From JAJEFO01 sp965208685 (GTDB lineage Bacteria > Pseudomonadota > Alphaproteobacteria > Rhodobacterales > Rhodobacteraceae), in NCBI GenBank assembly GCA_965208685.1, contig CBDBPL010000007.1, positions 2,108,001 to 2,172,000 of the forward strand: a DNA stretch of 64,000 nt. The letters are read 5' to 3'. The notes beneath the pieces are model-generated. The model saw only the letters and a list, made by a program, of their open reading frames with translations. It was not told where the DNA came from and did not search any database. Both the position numbers and the translations under genes were made by a program. Each line of letters opens with the position of its first letter. The first letter of the stretch is position 1. Shown piece by piece: positions 33,168-41,814 of the stretch.

Positions 33168-33365
33168 TTGACCCCGGACGGAACAGGATCGAACATGCTG
33201 CTTGCGTCTGTCGCATGCGGCACGAAGTCGGTCCGCTTGCGCCGTTAGGCCGTTGGGGGCGCACCGGTTCCAACCGGCAACTGATGGGCGCGAACGGTCA
33301 CTCTTGCACAAGACGGCGCGCAAACGAGGTGAATGCCTTCAAGAGCCCGGAATGCGCCCTTCAAT

Positions 33366-34769
33366 TCAGCCAGGCGCCCTTGGAGTGCAAGGCAGGCTCC
33401 GCGCACGGAGACGGCTGCACGCCAACGCGGCGCCGTCCTCGCTCAAGCCCATGAAATTCGCCTCCCACCCTCCGGGTCCACGAACAACGGACCTTTTGGC
33501 GGCATCCAAGGTCGCAATCTCGACGAGGGCCGTTTGCAGGAGCACGCGCTCCGCCTCTCCACGGGTATTGAACAGGCCCACATTGATGCCCCAATGACGT
33601 TCGCCGTCGGCAGAAGCCCGCAACACGACCAGCCCCTCTTCAAGTTCGGAATCCGGTTCCTCCTGAGCGGAGCCCTGCGCGACGAGGGGCCTGAGAACAG
33701 GCCTTTGGTCGATGCCGGTCCGCCCAGCACCCAGGTTCGTGGCCGCGGCAATTTCAGCGAGAGCCGGAATCGTCGTGTCGCCGAGCGCAACTTCGACCAG
33801 GACGTCGGAAATGTCTTCGGCAATGGCGATGGAGGTTTCAGCCGTCGGGGCGACAATCGGCCTCAGGGGAGGTCGGGAAGAACGCACTACGCGTCCGGAC
33901 TGTGCAACGATGCTTGCGGGCAGGTCGAGGGCCGGACGCCGGGGCTTCTTGACCGCCACGCGGTTCGGAGACCGGGAGAATCCCATGTCGAGCAGCTCGG
34001 CAACGCGCTGGTTCCGCGATGCCACGGACCGACCCCCGAACACCGTCGCGATCACGCGCTTTCCGCCTCGCTCCGCCGAAGCGACAAGGTTGAAGCCAGC
34101 CGCCCGCGTGAAGCCGGTCTTGATGCCGTCCGCCCCCTTGTATGCATTCAACAGGCGTCGGTTCGTGTTCCTCACCGTCTTCACTCCGGTGTTGGTCGAA
34201 CGGCGGGAAAAGAGATTGTAGTAGTCAGGGAAGTCGTAGAACAGCTGACGTCCCAGGACTGTCATGTCGCGCGCAGTCGAGAGATGCCCGCGCTCCGTCA
34301 GTCCGTGCGCGTTCTTGAACGTTGTCTTGTTCAGCCCCATGGCCTTCGCCATGTCGTTCATGCGCCGAGCAAATTTTGCCTCGCTGCCGGATACGGCCTC
34401 GCCGAGGGCCGTCGCCGCATCGTTGGCAGACTTCACGGCTGCCGCCCGGATAAGGTAGCGGAGCCTGACCTTCTGGCCGGCTCTGAGGCCGAGCTTCGAA
34501 GGCGGTTCGTTCGCCGCGTGTCGGGAGATCCGCACTTTCTGGTCGAGATCGATCTCCCCGCGTTCCACTGCGTCAAAGACGACATAGAGCGTCATCATCT
34601 TCGTGAGAGACGCCGGATGAAGCCTGGTGTCAGCATTCCTCGAATGCAGGACCTTTCCCGTTCGCGCATCCATGACCATGGCCGCATACGGCGCGGCACT
34701 TCCTTCAGCCGGATGCAGAAGGAAACACGCGATGAGCGCAAATTGGAATGCCGCTCGACTGATCCTCAC
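33366..34769 (-). CDS. D-alanyl-D-alanine carboxypeptidase with SPOR domain
   Basis: Penicillin-binding protein of the DacA/DacC group (peptidase S11) that trims peptidoglycan stem peptides in the periplasm. Of 467 residues, the first 26 are a signal peptide. Catalytic motifs: S54-LTK57, S114-A-N116 and K217-TG. The last 80 residues (WGINVGLFNTRGEAERVLLQ) form a SPOR domain, which binds denuded septal glycan; a low-complexity linker joins the two. Single gene, apparently with its own promoter in the AT-rich patch around 34840. Confidence 0.92.
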   Translation of the reverse strand: MRISRAAFQFALIACFLLHPAEGSAAPYAAMVMDARTGKVLHSRNADTRLHPASLTKMMTLYVVFDAVERGEIDLDQKVRISRHAANEPPSKLGLRAGQKVRLRYLIRAAAVKSANDAATALGEAVSGSEAKFARRMNDMAKAMGLNKTTFKNAHGLTERGHLSTARDMTVLGRQLFYDFPDYYNLFSRRSTNTGVKTVRNTNRRLLNAYKGADGIKTGFTRAAGFNLVASAERGGKRVIATVFGGRSVASRNQRVAELLDMGFSRSPNRVAVKKPRRPALDLPASIVAQSGRVVRSSRPPLRPIVAPTAETSIAIAEDISDVLVEVALGDTTIPALAEIAAATNLGAGRTGIDQRPVLRPLVAQGSAQEEPDSELEEGLVVLRASADGERHWGINVGLFNTRGEAERVLLQTALVEIATLDAAKRSVVRGPGGWEANFMGLSEDGAALACSRLRARSLPCTPRAPG

Positions 34770-34929
34770 GACACTGCCCCTCCTACTTGCCTCAGCCCAT
34801 TCATGTTCCGGGCCTTTCTTGTTTCGGGCAGCCTAACACACTTGAATATATCAAAAAAAGATGAATCTTGGACAATTGCCAAAAGCGCCTGCTTGCCACC
34901 AGATCAGGTAGCCGAGTCCGCTTCACACA

Positions 34930-35631
34930 CTACATGTTGCTGCAGATCTCTTCGATGACGCCAGGAAGATCGGACAGTGCGGCGATCTCGCGGAACCGAC
35001 TGTGGTGCATCGGCGGATCAGCGGCATCGAGTTCCCAGGCCGGGCTGCAGGGCACGTGAACGCCCCAGCCGCCGGCCGAAATCACGGGAATCACGTCGGA
35101 CTTGAGCGAGTTGCCGGCCATCAGCGCATGTCGCGGTTCGATCCCGCGCCCGGTCAAAATGCCCAAATATACCTCGCTTGTCTTTTCCGAGACGATTTCC
35201 ACGCCGTCAAAGAGTTCGCCGAGCCCGGACTGGGCGAGCTTCCGTTCCTGGTCCAGAAGGTCTCCCTTGGTGATCAGCAGCAGCGTGAAGTCCGCCGAAA
35301 GGGTTCGCACGGTCTCTTCCACCCCGTTCAGGAGCTCGATGGGCTCACGCAGCATTTTCTGGCCGCAGGCAATCAGTTCCGCGATGACCTCGCCCGGCAC
35401 CCGATTCTCAGTCACCTGCAAGGCGGCCTCGATCATCGAAAGCGTGAAACCCTTGATTCCGTAGCCATATCGTTCGATGTTCCGCCGCTCGGCATCTCGA
35501 AGGCGATCAGCGACGTGATCGCTCGCCGCGTAGTCGGACAGCAGATTGGCGAATCTTTCCTGCGTGAACTGAAACAGCCGCTCGTTGTGCCAAAGCGTGT
35601 CGTCTGCATCCAGGCAGATCGTCGTCAGCAT
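34930..35631 (-). CDS. HAD-superfamily hydrolase
   Basis: A 233-residue phosphatase-like protein. Motif I ICLDADDTLW (nucleophile and acid Asp), motif II LLLITKGD, motif III Lys in SEKTSEVY, motif IV AGNSLKSDVIP; all present. Substrate unknown; this subgroup resembles YjjG/FMN- or sugar-phosphatase-like proteins. The start at MLTTICLDADD follows GGGGACGAG. Confidence 0.85.
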   Translation of the reverse strand: MLTTICLDADDTLWHNERLFQFTQERFANLLSDYAASDHVADRLRDAERRNIERYGYGIKGFTLSMIEAALQVTENRVPGEVIAELIACGQKMLREPIELLNGVEETVRTLSADFTLLLITKGDLLDQERKLAQSGLGELFDGVEIVSEKTSEVYLGILTGRGIEPRHALMAGNSLKSDVIPVISAGGWGVHVPCSPAWELDAADPPMHHSRFREIAALSDLPGVIEEICSNM

Positions 35632-35705
35632 GGCTCGTCCCCCTTTGCACATTTGCAGGATCGCCTGTATTCTGCAGCCAGTCCATTCCTGTTGCCGGAT
35701 TCGCC

Positions 35706-36050
35706 ATGACTTCATCTGCCTTGCGATCGATGGCCGACCGCGACGAGACGCCAGAAGGCGGTGTTGACGTCCTTGTCAAGACCAAGCCAAAGACGGAACG
35801 CCCCCCGCTCTACAAGGTCCTGCTGCTGAATGACGACTACACGCCGATGGAGTTCGTGGTTCACGTGCTCGAGCGGTTTTTCGGCATGAGCCACGCGCAG
35901 GCCTTCGAACTGATGCTGGCGGTTCACAAGAAGGGGCTCGCCGTGGTTGGCGTGTTTTCGCTCGAAGTGGCGGAAACCAAGGTCACGCAGGTCATGGACT
36001 TCGCCAGGCGCCACCAGCACCCGCTCCAATGCACGCTGGAGAAGGAGTAG
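35706..36050 (+). CDS. clpS: ATP-dependent Clp protease adaptor ClpS
   Basis: Binds proteins with N-degrons and passes them to ClpAP. The 114-residue protein has a flexible N-terminus, then YKVLLLNDDYTPMEFVVHVL with the DDYTPM substrate-pocket residues, and ends in the VFSLEVAETKVTQVM segment. clpA is not adjacent in this window. The ATG at 35730 is an alternative start. Confidence 0.94.
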   Translation: MTSSALRSMADRDETPEGGVDVLVKTKPKTERPPLYKVLLLNDDYTPMEFVVHVLERFFGMSHAQAFELMLAVHKKGLAVVGVFSLEVAETKVTQVMDFARRHQHPLQCTLEKE

Positions 36051-36078
36051 GGTCCCGCGCGCCCCGCTTCTTGCATGC

Positions 36079-37074
36079 ATGCTTGCCCAACGACTTTCGC
36101 TCGCCCTTGAAAGAGGGATCGTGAACCTGCCAAGGGACGGCAAGATCGCGGTGGTGCTGCCGGCAGCTGGAACCGACCTTTCGGCCCTGCCGCGTGAACG
36201 AACCGAGGTGGTCTCGCAAAGCTTTCGCGTCCACCGGGCGTTCTCGGAATCGGGATACCGCGTCCTGTCGGCGCCGGAAGGACCGTACGCGCTGGCGATC
36301 CTCTCGTTGCCTCGCGCCAAGGCCGCAGCAAAGGCCGCCCTTGCCGAAGTCGTCCCGGTCACGCGCGGGCCCACCTTGATCGACGGGCAGAAGACGGACG
36401 GCGTGGAGAGTCTCCAAAGGGAACTCGGGCAACGCGCGCTCGTGGGCGAGGTGCTCGTCAAGGCGCATGGCAGGATGTTTGCCGCGACCGAAATCGACTG
36501 CGCCGGATGGAACGCCGTGCCCGGACAGGTGGCGCGTCCGAATGGCGGCATCTACAGGACTTCGCACGGTGCGTTTTCCTCGGACGGAGTCGACCCCGGA
36601 TCCCGCGCTCTCGCGGAGGCCCTGCCAGACAGGATGGAAGGACACGCAGTCGATCTGGGTTCCGGCTGGGGCTACCTGGCGGACGCGGTCCTGAAACGCG
36701 GCGCAACCTCGGTGGACCTGGTCGAAGACGATCTTGCCGCGCTGGAAGCCTCCCGGGCGAATCTGGATGATGCCCGTGCCCGGTTTCACTGGACCGATGC
36801 GCTGACGTTCCGTCCCGATCCGCTCGCCGACCATGTCGTGACGAACCCGCCTTTCCACGCGGGCCGGAACGCGGATGCCTCCATTGGACAGGGATTCATT
36901 CGAGCCGGCGCAAGGATGCTGGCCCGCAAGGGGACTCTTTGGCTTGTCGCCAACAGGCATTTGCCCTACGAATGGACCCTTGTAGAAGTCTTTCGTGACG
37001 TTCGCACCCTGGGGCAACACGCCGAGTACAAGCTGTTCAAGGCCGCGCGGCCCCGACCCATCCGCGAGAGATAG
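36079..37074 (+). CDS. RsmC-like class I SAM-dependent methyltransferase
   Basis: A 331-residue methyltransferase resembling RsmC (16S rRNA m2G1207). It has the two-domain layout of that family: a degenerate N-terminal domain and a C-terminal Rossmann domain with VDLGSGWGYLADAVLKRG (SAM site) and the catalytic NPPFH motif (VVTNPPFHAG), ending in EYKLFKAARP. The start ATG at 36079 is 28 nt after clpS. Methylation of 16S rRNA is the likely role, but the target guanine is not certain. Confidence 0.82.
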   Translation: MLAQRLSLALERGIVNLPRDGKIAVVLPAAGTDLSALPRERTEVVSQSFRVHRAFSESGYRVLSAPEGPYALAILSLPRAKAAAKAALAEVVPVTRGPTLIDGQKTDGVESLQRELGQRALVGEVLVKAHGRMFAATEIDCAGWNAVPGQVARPNGGIYRTSHGAFSSDGVDPGSRALAEALPDRMEGHAVDLGSGWGYLADAVLKRGATSVDLVEDDLAALEASRANLDDARARFHWTDALTFRPDPLADHVVTNPPFHAGRNADASIGQGFIRAGARMLARKGTLWLVANRHLPYEWTLVEVFRDVRTLGQHAEYKLFKAARPRPIRER

Positions 37075-37079
37075 TTTGC

Positions 37080-37886
37080 ATGTCGCTTTCGATTGCCGGA
37101 AAAACCGCCGTTGTCACCGGGGCCGCAAATGGGGTTGGCCTCTCGATCGCGCTCCATTTCCTGAAGGAAGGCGCCAAGGTGATGCTCGCCGACATGGACG
37201 AGACACGGCTCGCGGAGGAAGTGAATGACATCGACGAAGGCGGCGAAAGGGCAGCCTGCTTTGCAGGAGACCTGCGCGAAAAGCTCACCGTTGCGAACCT
37301 GCTCTCCGCAACGATAGACCGCTTCGACCGGGTGGACATCCTCGTCAACGCGTCCCGGCAGGTGGTGACGGGGGATCCGCTCAACGCCAATGACGACGGC
37401 GTGCAGATGCTCATCGAGCAAAACCTGATGACCTCCCTGCGGGTGTCTCAGATATTTGCGAAGCGCATGATCAAGCAGGCGGAGGGTGGCAACGGCGAAA
37501 CGCCTGCCGGGTCAATAATCAACCTGTCTTCTATCGCGGCGCGGCGCTTCCAGCCCAAGCTTCTGGCCTATTCCGTGAGTTCCGCCGCGCTTGACCAGAT
37601 GACTCGTGCCCTCGCTGTCGTGCTCGCGCCGCACCGCATTCGCGTGAACGCCATCGCGTTCGGCTCGGTCATGAGCGCTTCCTTGAAGGCTGCCCTGGAC
37701 GGCAACAATGGCATGCGCAACGAGATCGTCTCCTCGACTCCGCTTGGGCGCATTGCGAGTCCGACCGAACTTGCGGAAGTTGCGCAGTTCCTGGCCTCCG
37801 AGGGGTCAGACTTCGTGACCGGACAGATTCTCACGGCGGATGGCGGAAGAACCCTTGTGGATGGCCCCGACGCCCCGGCACATTGA
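37080..37886 (+). CDS. SDR-family protein with altered active site
   Basis: A 268-residue short-chain dehydrogenase/reductase fold. The NAD(P)-binding glycine motif TGAANGVG (13-20) and the catalytic Ser region INLSSIAARR (about 150) are present, as is Tyr164, but the Lys of YxxxK is Ser168 (YSVSS), and the usual NNAG is VNAS. It lies 5 nt after the methyltransferase. It may have lost oxidoreductase activity or use another residue. Substrate unknown. Confidence 0.8.
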   Translation: MSLSIAGKTAVVTGAANGVGLSIALHFLKEGAKVMLADMDETRLAEEVNDIDEGGERAACFAGDLREKLTVANLLSATIDRFDRVDILVNASRQVVTGDPLNANDDGVQMLIEQNLMTSLRVSQIFAKRMIKQAEGGNGETPAGSIINLSSIAARRFQPKLLAYSVSSAALDQMTRALAVVLAPHRIRVNAIAFGSVMSASLKAALDGNNGMRNEIVSSTPLGRIASPTELAEVAQFLASEGSDFVTGQILTADGGRTLVDGPDAPAH

Positions 37887-38089
37887 CGTCAAGCGCCCAG
37901 GGCGCCGCCAGGGTCCACGGGGTCTGCGACTTTCTGGAGGAGCTGCCTGCCGGAGAGATCGTTTGCTCGACTGCCGAACTTCAGGCGAATCGGGACATGG
38001 CTTGACGTTCCCTGATCGCTCTGCCCAATTGTGCCGGCGATTCCGAAGGGAACGACCATCGCCTGAACTGTGGATGCAAGACACCCGTC

Positions 38090-38671
38090 ATGCTGCTTCT
38101 AATAGACAATTACGACAGCTTCACCTTCAACCTCGTCCATTTCCTGGGTGAGCTGGGGGCGGAATGTCGCGTCTGCAGGAACGATTCCCTGCGGGTGGAG
38201 GAGGCGCTGGCGCTGAAACCGTCAGGGATCATCCTTTCTCCAGGACCATGCGACCCGGACAAGGCGGGCATCTGCCTCGCTCTCGTGCAGGCTGCGGCCA
38301 AGGCCGGCGTGCCCGTGCTCGGCGTCTGCCTTGGGCATCAGGCCATCGGCCAGGCGTTCGGCGGCAAGATCGTGCGTGCACGTGACATCGTTCATGGCAA
38401 GCCCGGCGTGATTCAACATGAAGGCCTCGGCGTTTTCCAGGGCCTGCCGTCACCGTTTCAGGCGACGCGCTACCACTCGCTGGTCGTCGACCGGGCCAGC
38501 CTTCCGAACTGCCTCGAATTGACCGCCGAGCTGGAAGACGGCACCGTCATGGGCCTTCGCCACCGGAACCACGCGATCGAGGGCGTGCAGTTCCATCCGG
38601 AATCAATCCGTTCCGAGCATGGGCATGCCATGCTGCAAAACTTCCTGAAATCCGTTCCGGAGCCGGCATGA
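38090..38671 (+). CDS. trpG: Anthranilate synthase glutamine amidotransferase component TrpG
   Basis: Supplies ammonia from glutamine to TrpE in tryptophan synthesis. The 193-residue protein has the triad Cys in GVCLGHQAIGQ, and His and Glu in GVQFHPESIRSEHG. trpE is not adjacent upstream in this window. It overlaps trpD by 4 nt. Confidence 0.94.
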   Translation: MLLLIDNYDSFTFNLVHFLGELGAECRVCRNDSLRVEEALALKPSGIILSPGPCDPDKAGICLALVQAAAKAGVPVLGVCLGHQAIGQAFGGKIVRARDIVHGKPGVIQHEGLGVFQGLPSPFQATRYHSLVVDRASLPNCLELTAELEDGTVMGLRHRNHAIEGVQFHPESIRSEHGHAMLQNFLKSVPEPA

Positions 38672-39684
38672 GCGATTCGATGAAACCCCTGATCTACGCG
38701 GCCTCGGAAGGGCCGCTGAGCCGAACGCAGGCAGAGGAGGCGTTCAACATCCTGTTCGATGGAACGGCCACGCCCGCGCAGATGGGCGGCTTCCTGATGG
38801 CGCTTCGAGCGCGTGGCGAAGCGGTCGCCGAATACACGGCCGCCGCCGCCGTGATGCGCGCCCGGTGCGCTGCCGTGAGCGCTCCTCCCGGAGCCATGGA
38901 CATCGTGGGCACGGGCGGTGACGGAATGGGCACGCTCAACATCTCGACCGCCACGGCGTTCGTCGTGGCCGGGGCGGGCGTTCCTGTCGCAAAGCACGGA
39001 AACCGCAATCTCTCCTCCAGGTCCGGTGCCGCAGACGTGCAAGGCGCCATGGGGATCGATGTCATGGTCGGGCCGGACGTCGTGGAACGGGCGCTCGCCG
39101 AGGTTGGCATCGGCTTCATGATGGCTCCAATGCATCATCCGGCGATGAAGCACGTCGGCCAGGTCCGGATGGAGCTTGGCGCCAAGACGATCTTCAACAT
39201 TCTCGGCCCGCTGACGAATCCCGCAGGCGTCAAGCGCCAGTTGACCGGCGCCTTTGCGATCGACCTGATCTTCCCGATGGCAGAGGTCCTTATGGAACTT
39301 GGCAGCGAGGTGGTGTGGCTGGTTCACGGGGCCGACGGCACCGACGAAATCTCGATTTGCGGCCCGACTTCGGCTGCCATCCTGCAGGACGGCAAGATCA
39401 CGTCAGCAGAGATTCACCCAGAAGATGCGGGGCTTCCCGTTCACCCCCTGAAGGAGATACTCGGTGGCTTGCCGGACGAGAATGCCGCCGCCTTCAGCGC
39501 CCTTCTCGACGGCGCTCCCGGAGCGTATCGCGACGCGGTGCTCCTGAACGCCGCAGCTGCGCTCGTGATCGCGGGCAAGGCGAACGACCTCAAGGAAGGT
39601 GTCGAGATCGCCGCCGAGAGCATCGCCTCCGGTGCCGCCCGCGCCAAGGTCGAAGGGCTGGCCCATGTCACTTCAGGGTCCTGA
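38668..39684 (+). CDS. trpD: Anthranilate phosphoribosyltransferase TrpD
   Basis: Second step of tryptophan synthesis, joining anthranilate and PRPP. The 338-residue protein has GTGGDGMGTLNIST (PRPP site), KHGNRNLSSRSGAADV and the LGPLTNPAG motif. Directly coupled to trpG; followed by ung and only then trpC. Confidence 0.96.
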   Translation: MSDSMKPLIYAASEGPLSRTQAEEAFNILFDGTATPAQMGGFLMALRARGEAVAEYTAAAAVMRARCAAVSAPPGAMDIVGTGGDGMGTLNISTATAFVVAGAGVPVAKHGNRNLSSRSGAADVQGAMGIDVMVGPDVVERALAEVGIGFMMAPMHHPAMKHVGQVRMELGAKTIFNILGPLTNPAGVKRQLTGAFAIDLIFPMAEVLMELGSEVVWLVHGADGTDEISICGPTSAAILQDGKITSAEIHPEDAGLPVHPLKEILGGLPDENAAAFSALLDGAPGAYRDAVLLNAAAALVIAGKANDLKEGVEIAAESIASGAARAKVEGLAHVTSGS

Positions 39685-39720
39685 CCCGCACCGGGGCGAA
39701 GCCAGGCCGCGTGCGGACAA

Positions 39721-40359
39721 TTGACCGCAAGCCTCGGCGAATGGGCGGAACTGCCCTTCTTCACGGAAGACTGGCCCCAAGTTGCCGCCGCCATTTCGGC
39801 CGACTCGCGCCGGATCCTGCCACCGGAAGAGTTGCGATTTGCCGCCCTTGAGCGCTGCCAGCCGACCGCCACTCGTGCGGTCATACTCGGCCAGGATCCT
39901 TATCCGACGCCCGGACATGCCAACGGGCTGGCGTTTTCGGTGACCGCCGGAACGGCCCTGCCAAAGTCGCTCGGAAACATCTTCCGCGAGCTTGACAACG
40001 ATGTCGGACGCTCTCCCGCAACGGGCGATCTTGCCGGCTGGGCGGATGCGGGGGTGCTGCTCCTCAACACCTCGCTGACGGTTCCGGAAGGAGATGCAGG
40101 CGGCCATCTGCATCTGGGTTGGGAAGCGCTTGCCGCCCAGGTGCTTCAACGACTTTCCGAGTCTCCGCGGGCATTCATCCTTTGGGGAAAGCATGCGGAA
40201 GGATACGCAGGATACATCAAGGGCCGCCAGCACCTGATCATCAAGTCGGCCCATCCCTCTCCTCTTTCCGCCCATCGCGGGTTCTTCGGTTCGCGTCCGT
40301 TCAGCCGGGTCAATTCCTGGCTGGAAGTGCATGGACATGCACCGATTCCATGGGCTTGA
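39721..40359 (+). CDS. ung: Uracil-DNA glycosylase (family 1)
   Basis: Removes uracil from DNA. The 212-residue protein has the water-activating Asp motif GQDPYPTPGHANGLAFSV and the DNA-contact loop HPSPLSAHRGFFG. It starts with TTG (39721), as no ATG fits the conserved N-terminus. It lies between trpD and trpC, 36 nt after trpD, an odd place for a repair gene. Confidence 0.94.
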   Translation: MTASLGEWAELPFFTEDWPQVAAAISADSRRILPPEELRFAALERCQPTATRAVILGQDPYPTPGHANGLAFSVTAGTALPKSLGNIFRELDNDVGRSPATGDLAGWADAGVLLLNTSLTVPEGDAGGHLHLGWEALAAQVLQRLSESPRAFILWGKHAEGYAGYIKGRQHLIIKSAHPSPLSAHRGFFGSRPFSRVNSWLEVHGHAPIPWA

Positions 40360-40519
40360 GACCAACTGTCCGGCAGAATCCGCGGGAACGCCCAAATCAA
40401 TGACCCGGCTCGGACCGGCACAGTTCGGATTCGCCGCCACAGGATCCCCGAAGTGGCGACGAAGACAAGTGGCGGAGCATCGGCTTTCCAAGAAGCCGCC
40501 AAAGGGATATCCGAATGCC

Positions 40520-41335
40520 ATGACGAACGTGCTCGACAGGATCAAGGCCTACAAGCTTGAGGAAGTGGCTTCCGCCAAGGCGCGCCTGCCCCTGCACGAC
40601 CTTGAAGCGGCCGCACGAGAAGCTCCAGCGCCGCGCGGCTTTGCTTCCGCGCTCATGGACCTGTCAGGGACCGGCTACGGCCTCATTGCCGAAATCAAGA
40701 AGGCAAGCCCGTCGCGAGGGCTCATCCGGGCTGATTTTGATCCGGCGAAGCTTGCATGCGCCTACGAGGCGGGCGGCGCAACCTGCCTTTCCGTTCTGAC
40801 CGATGCTCCGTCCTTCCAGGGTGCACCGGAATTTCTGGGCGAGGCACGCTCGGCAAGCGGACTGCCCTGCCTGCGCAAGGACTTCCTCTACGACACCTAC
40901 CAGGTGGCCGAGTCCCGGACGTGGGGCGCCGATTGCATCCTGATCATCATGGCCAGCGTTTCCGATGCGCAGGCACGTGAGCTCGAGGACTGCGCAATCA
41001 GCACCTGGAACATGGATGTCCTGATCGAGGTCCACGACGAGCACGAACTCGAGCGCGCCATCGCCCTCGAGTCCCCCCTCCTCGGCATCAACAACCGCGA
41101 CCTGAAGACCTTCGAAACGGATCTTGCAACCACCGAACGGCTCGCGAGACGCGTCCCGGCTGACCGGCACGTCGTCGCCGAAAGCGGAATTTCCACGCCG
41201 GACGACCTCGCCCGCCTCGCGCGATCGGGCGCACGCAGTTTCCTGGTTGGCGAAAGCCTGATGCGCGAGAACGACGTGACCGTCGCCACCAAGTCCCTTC
41301 TCGCCATGCCGATCCCGGCCGAAGGAGCCGCATGA
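40520..41335 (+). CDS. trpC: Indole-3-glycerol phosphate synthase TrpC
   Basis: Makes indole-3-glycerol phosphate in tryptophan synthesis. The 271-residue TIM barrel has IAEIKKASPSRGLI, CLRKDFLYDTYQV, LLGINNRDLKTFE and VAESGI, covering the catalytic Lys and Glu residues. The start is MTNVLDRIKAYK; a longer frame upstream has no similarity. It overlaps moaC by 4 nt. Confidence 0.96.
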   Translation: MTNVLDRIKAYKLEEVASAKARLPLHDLEAAAREAPAPRGFASALMDLSGTGYGLIAEIKKASPSRGLIRADFDPAKLACAYEAGGATCLSVLTDAPSFQGAPEFLGEARSASGLPCLRKDFLYDTYQVAESRTWGADCILIIMASVSDAQARELEDCAISTWNMDVLIEVHDEHELERAIALESPLLGINNRDLKTFETDLATTERLARRVPADRHVVAESGISTPDDLARLARSGARSFLVGESLMRENDVTVATKSLLAMPIPAEGAA

Positions 41336-41814
41336 TGCCTGAACTGACTCATTTCGACAGCAAGGGTGGCGCGCACATGGTCGATGTCTCCGAAAAGCCC
41401 GCGTCGGACAGGATTGCGGTGGCGGAAGGGTTTGTCCGCATGACGGAAGAGACCCTCGCGGTGATCGCGGACGGTCGTGCGGGCAAGGGAGACGTGCTGT
41501 CCGTTGCGCGAATCGCCGGCATCATTGCCGCAAAGAAGACTCCGGACCTGATTCCCCTTTGCCACCCGTTGCAGCTCACCAAGGTCGAAATAGACCTTGC
41601 CGTAATGCCCGACCTTCCTGGCGTGCGCGTTGAGGCGAAGGTCAAGTCTTCGGGCCAGACCGGCGTCGAAATGGAAGCCCTGACCGCAGTGGCGACGGCC
41701 TGCCTCACGGTCTACGACATGGTGAAGGCGGTGGAGAAGTCCATGGTGATCGAGAACATCCGCCTTGTTCTCAAGGACGGCGGAAAGTCGGGCCGGTACG
41801 AGGCACCCCGGTGA
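41332..41814 (+). CDS. moaC: Cyclic pyranopterin monophosphate synthase MoaC
   Basis: Second step of molybdenum cofactor synthesis, closing the pyranopterin ring. The 160-residue protein has the conserved LIPLCHPLQLTKV and GVEMEALTAVATACLTVYDM. Coupled to trpC and moeA by 4-nt overlaps at both ends, a typical Rhodobacterales arrangement. Confidence 0.96.
   Translation: MMPELTHFDSKGGAHMVDVSEKPASDRIAVAEGFVRMTEETLAVIADGRAGKGDVLSVARIAGIIAAKKTPDLIPLCHPLQLTKVEIDLAVMPDLPGVRVEAKVKSSGQTGVEMEALTAVATACLTVYDMVKAVEKSMVIENIRLVLKDGGKSGRYEAPR

Noticed and set aside
34842..34854. TTGAATATATCAA, considered as an FNR-type site upstream of the carboxypeptidase gene.
   Set aside because: Spacing between half-sites is one base short of the FNR consensus. 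The AT-rich patch more likely provides a -10 element.
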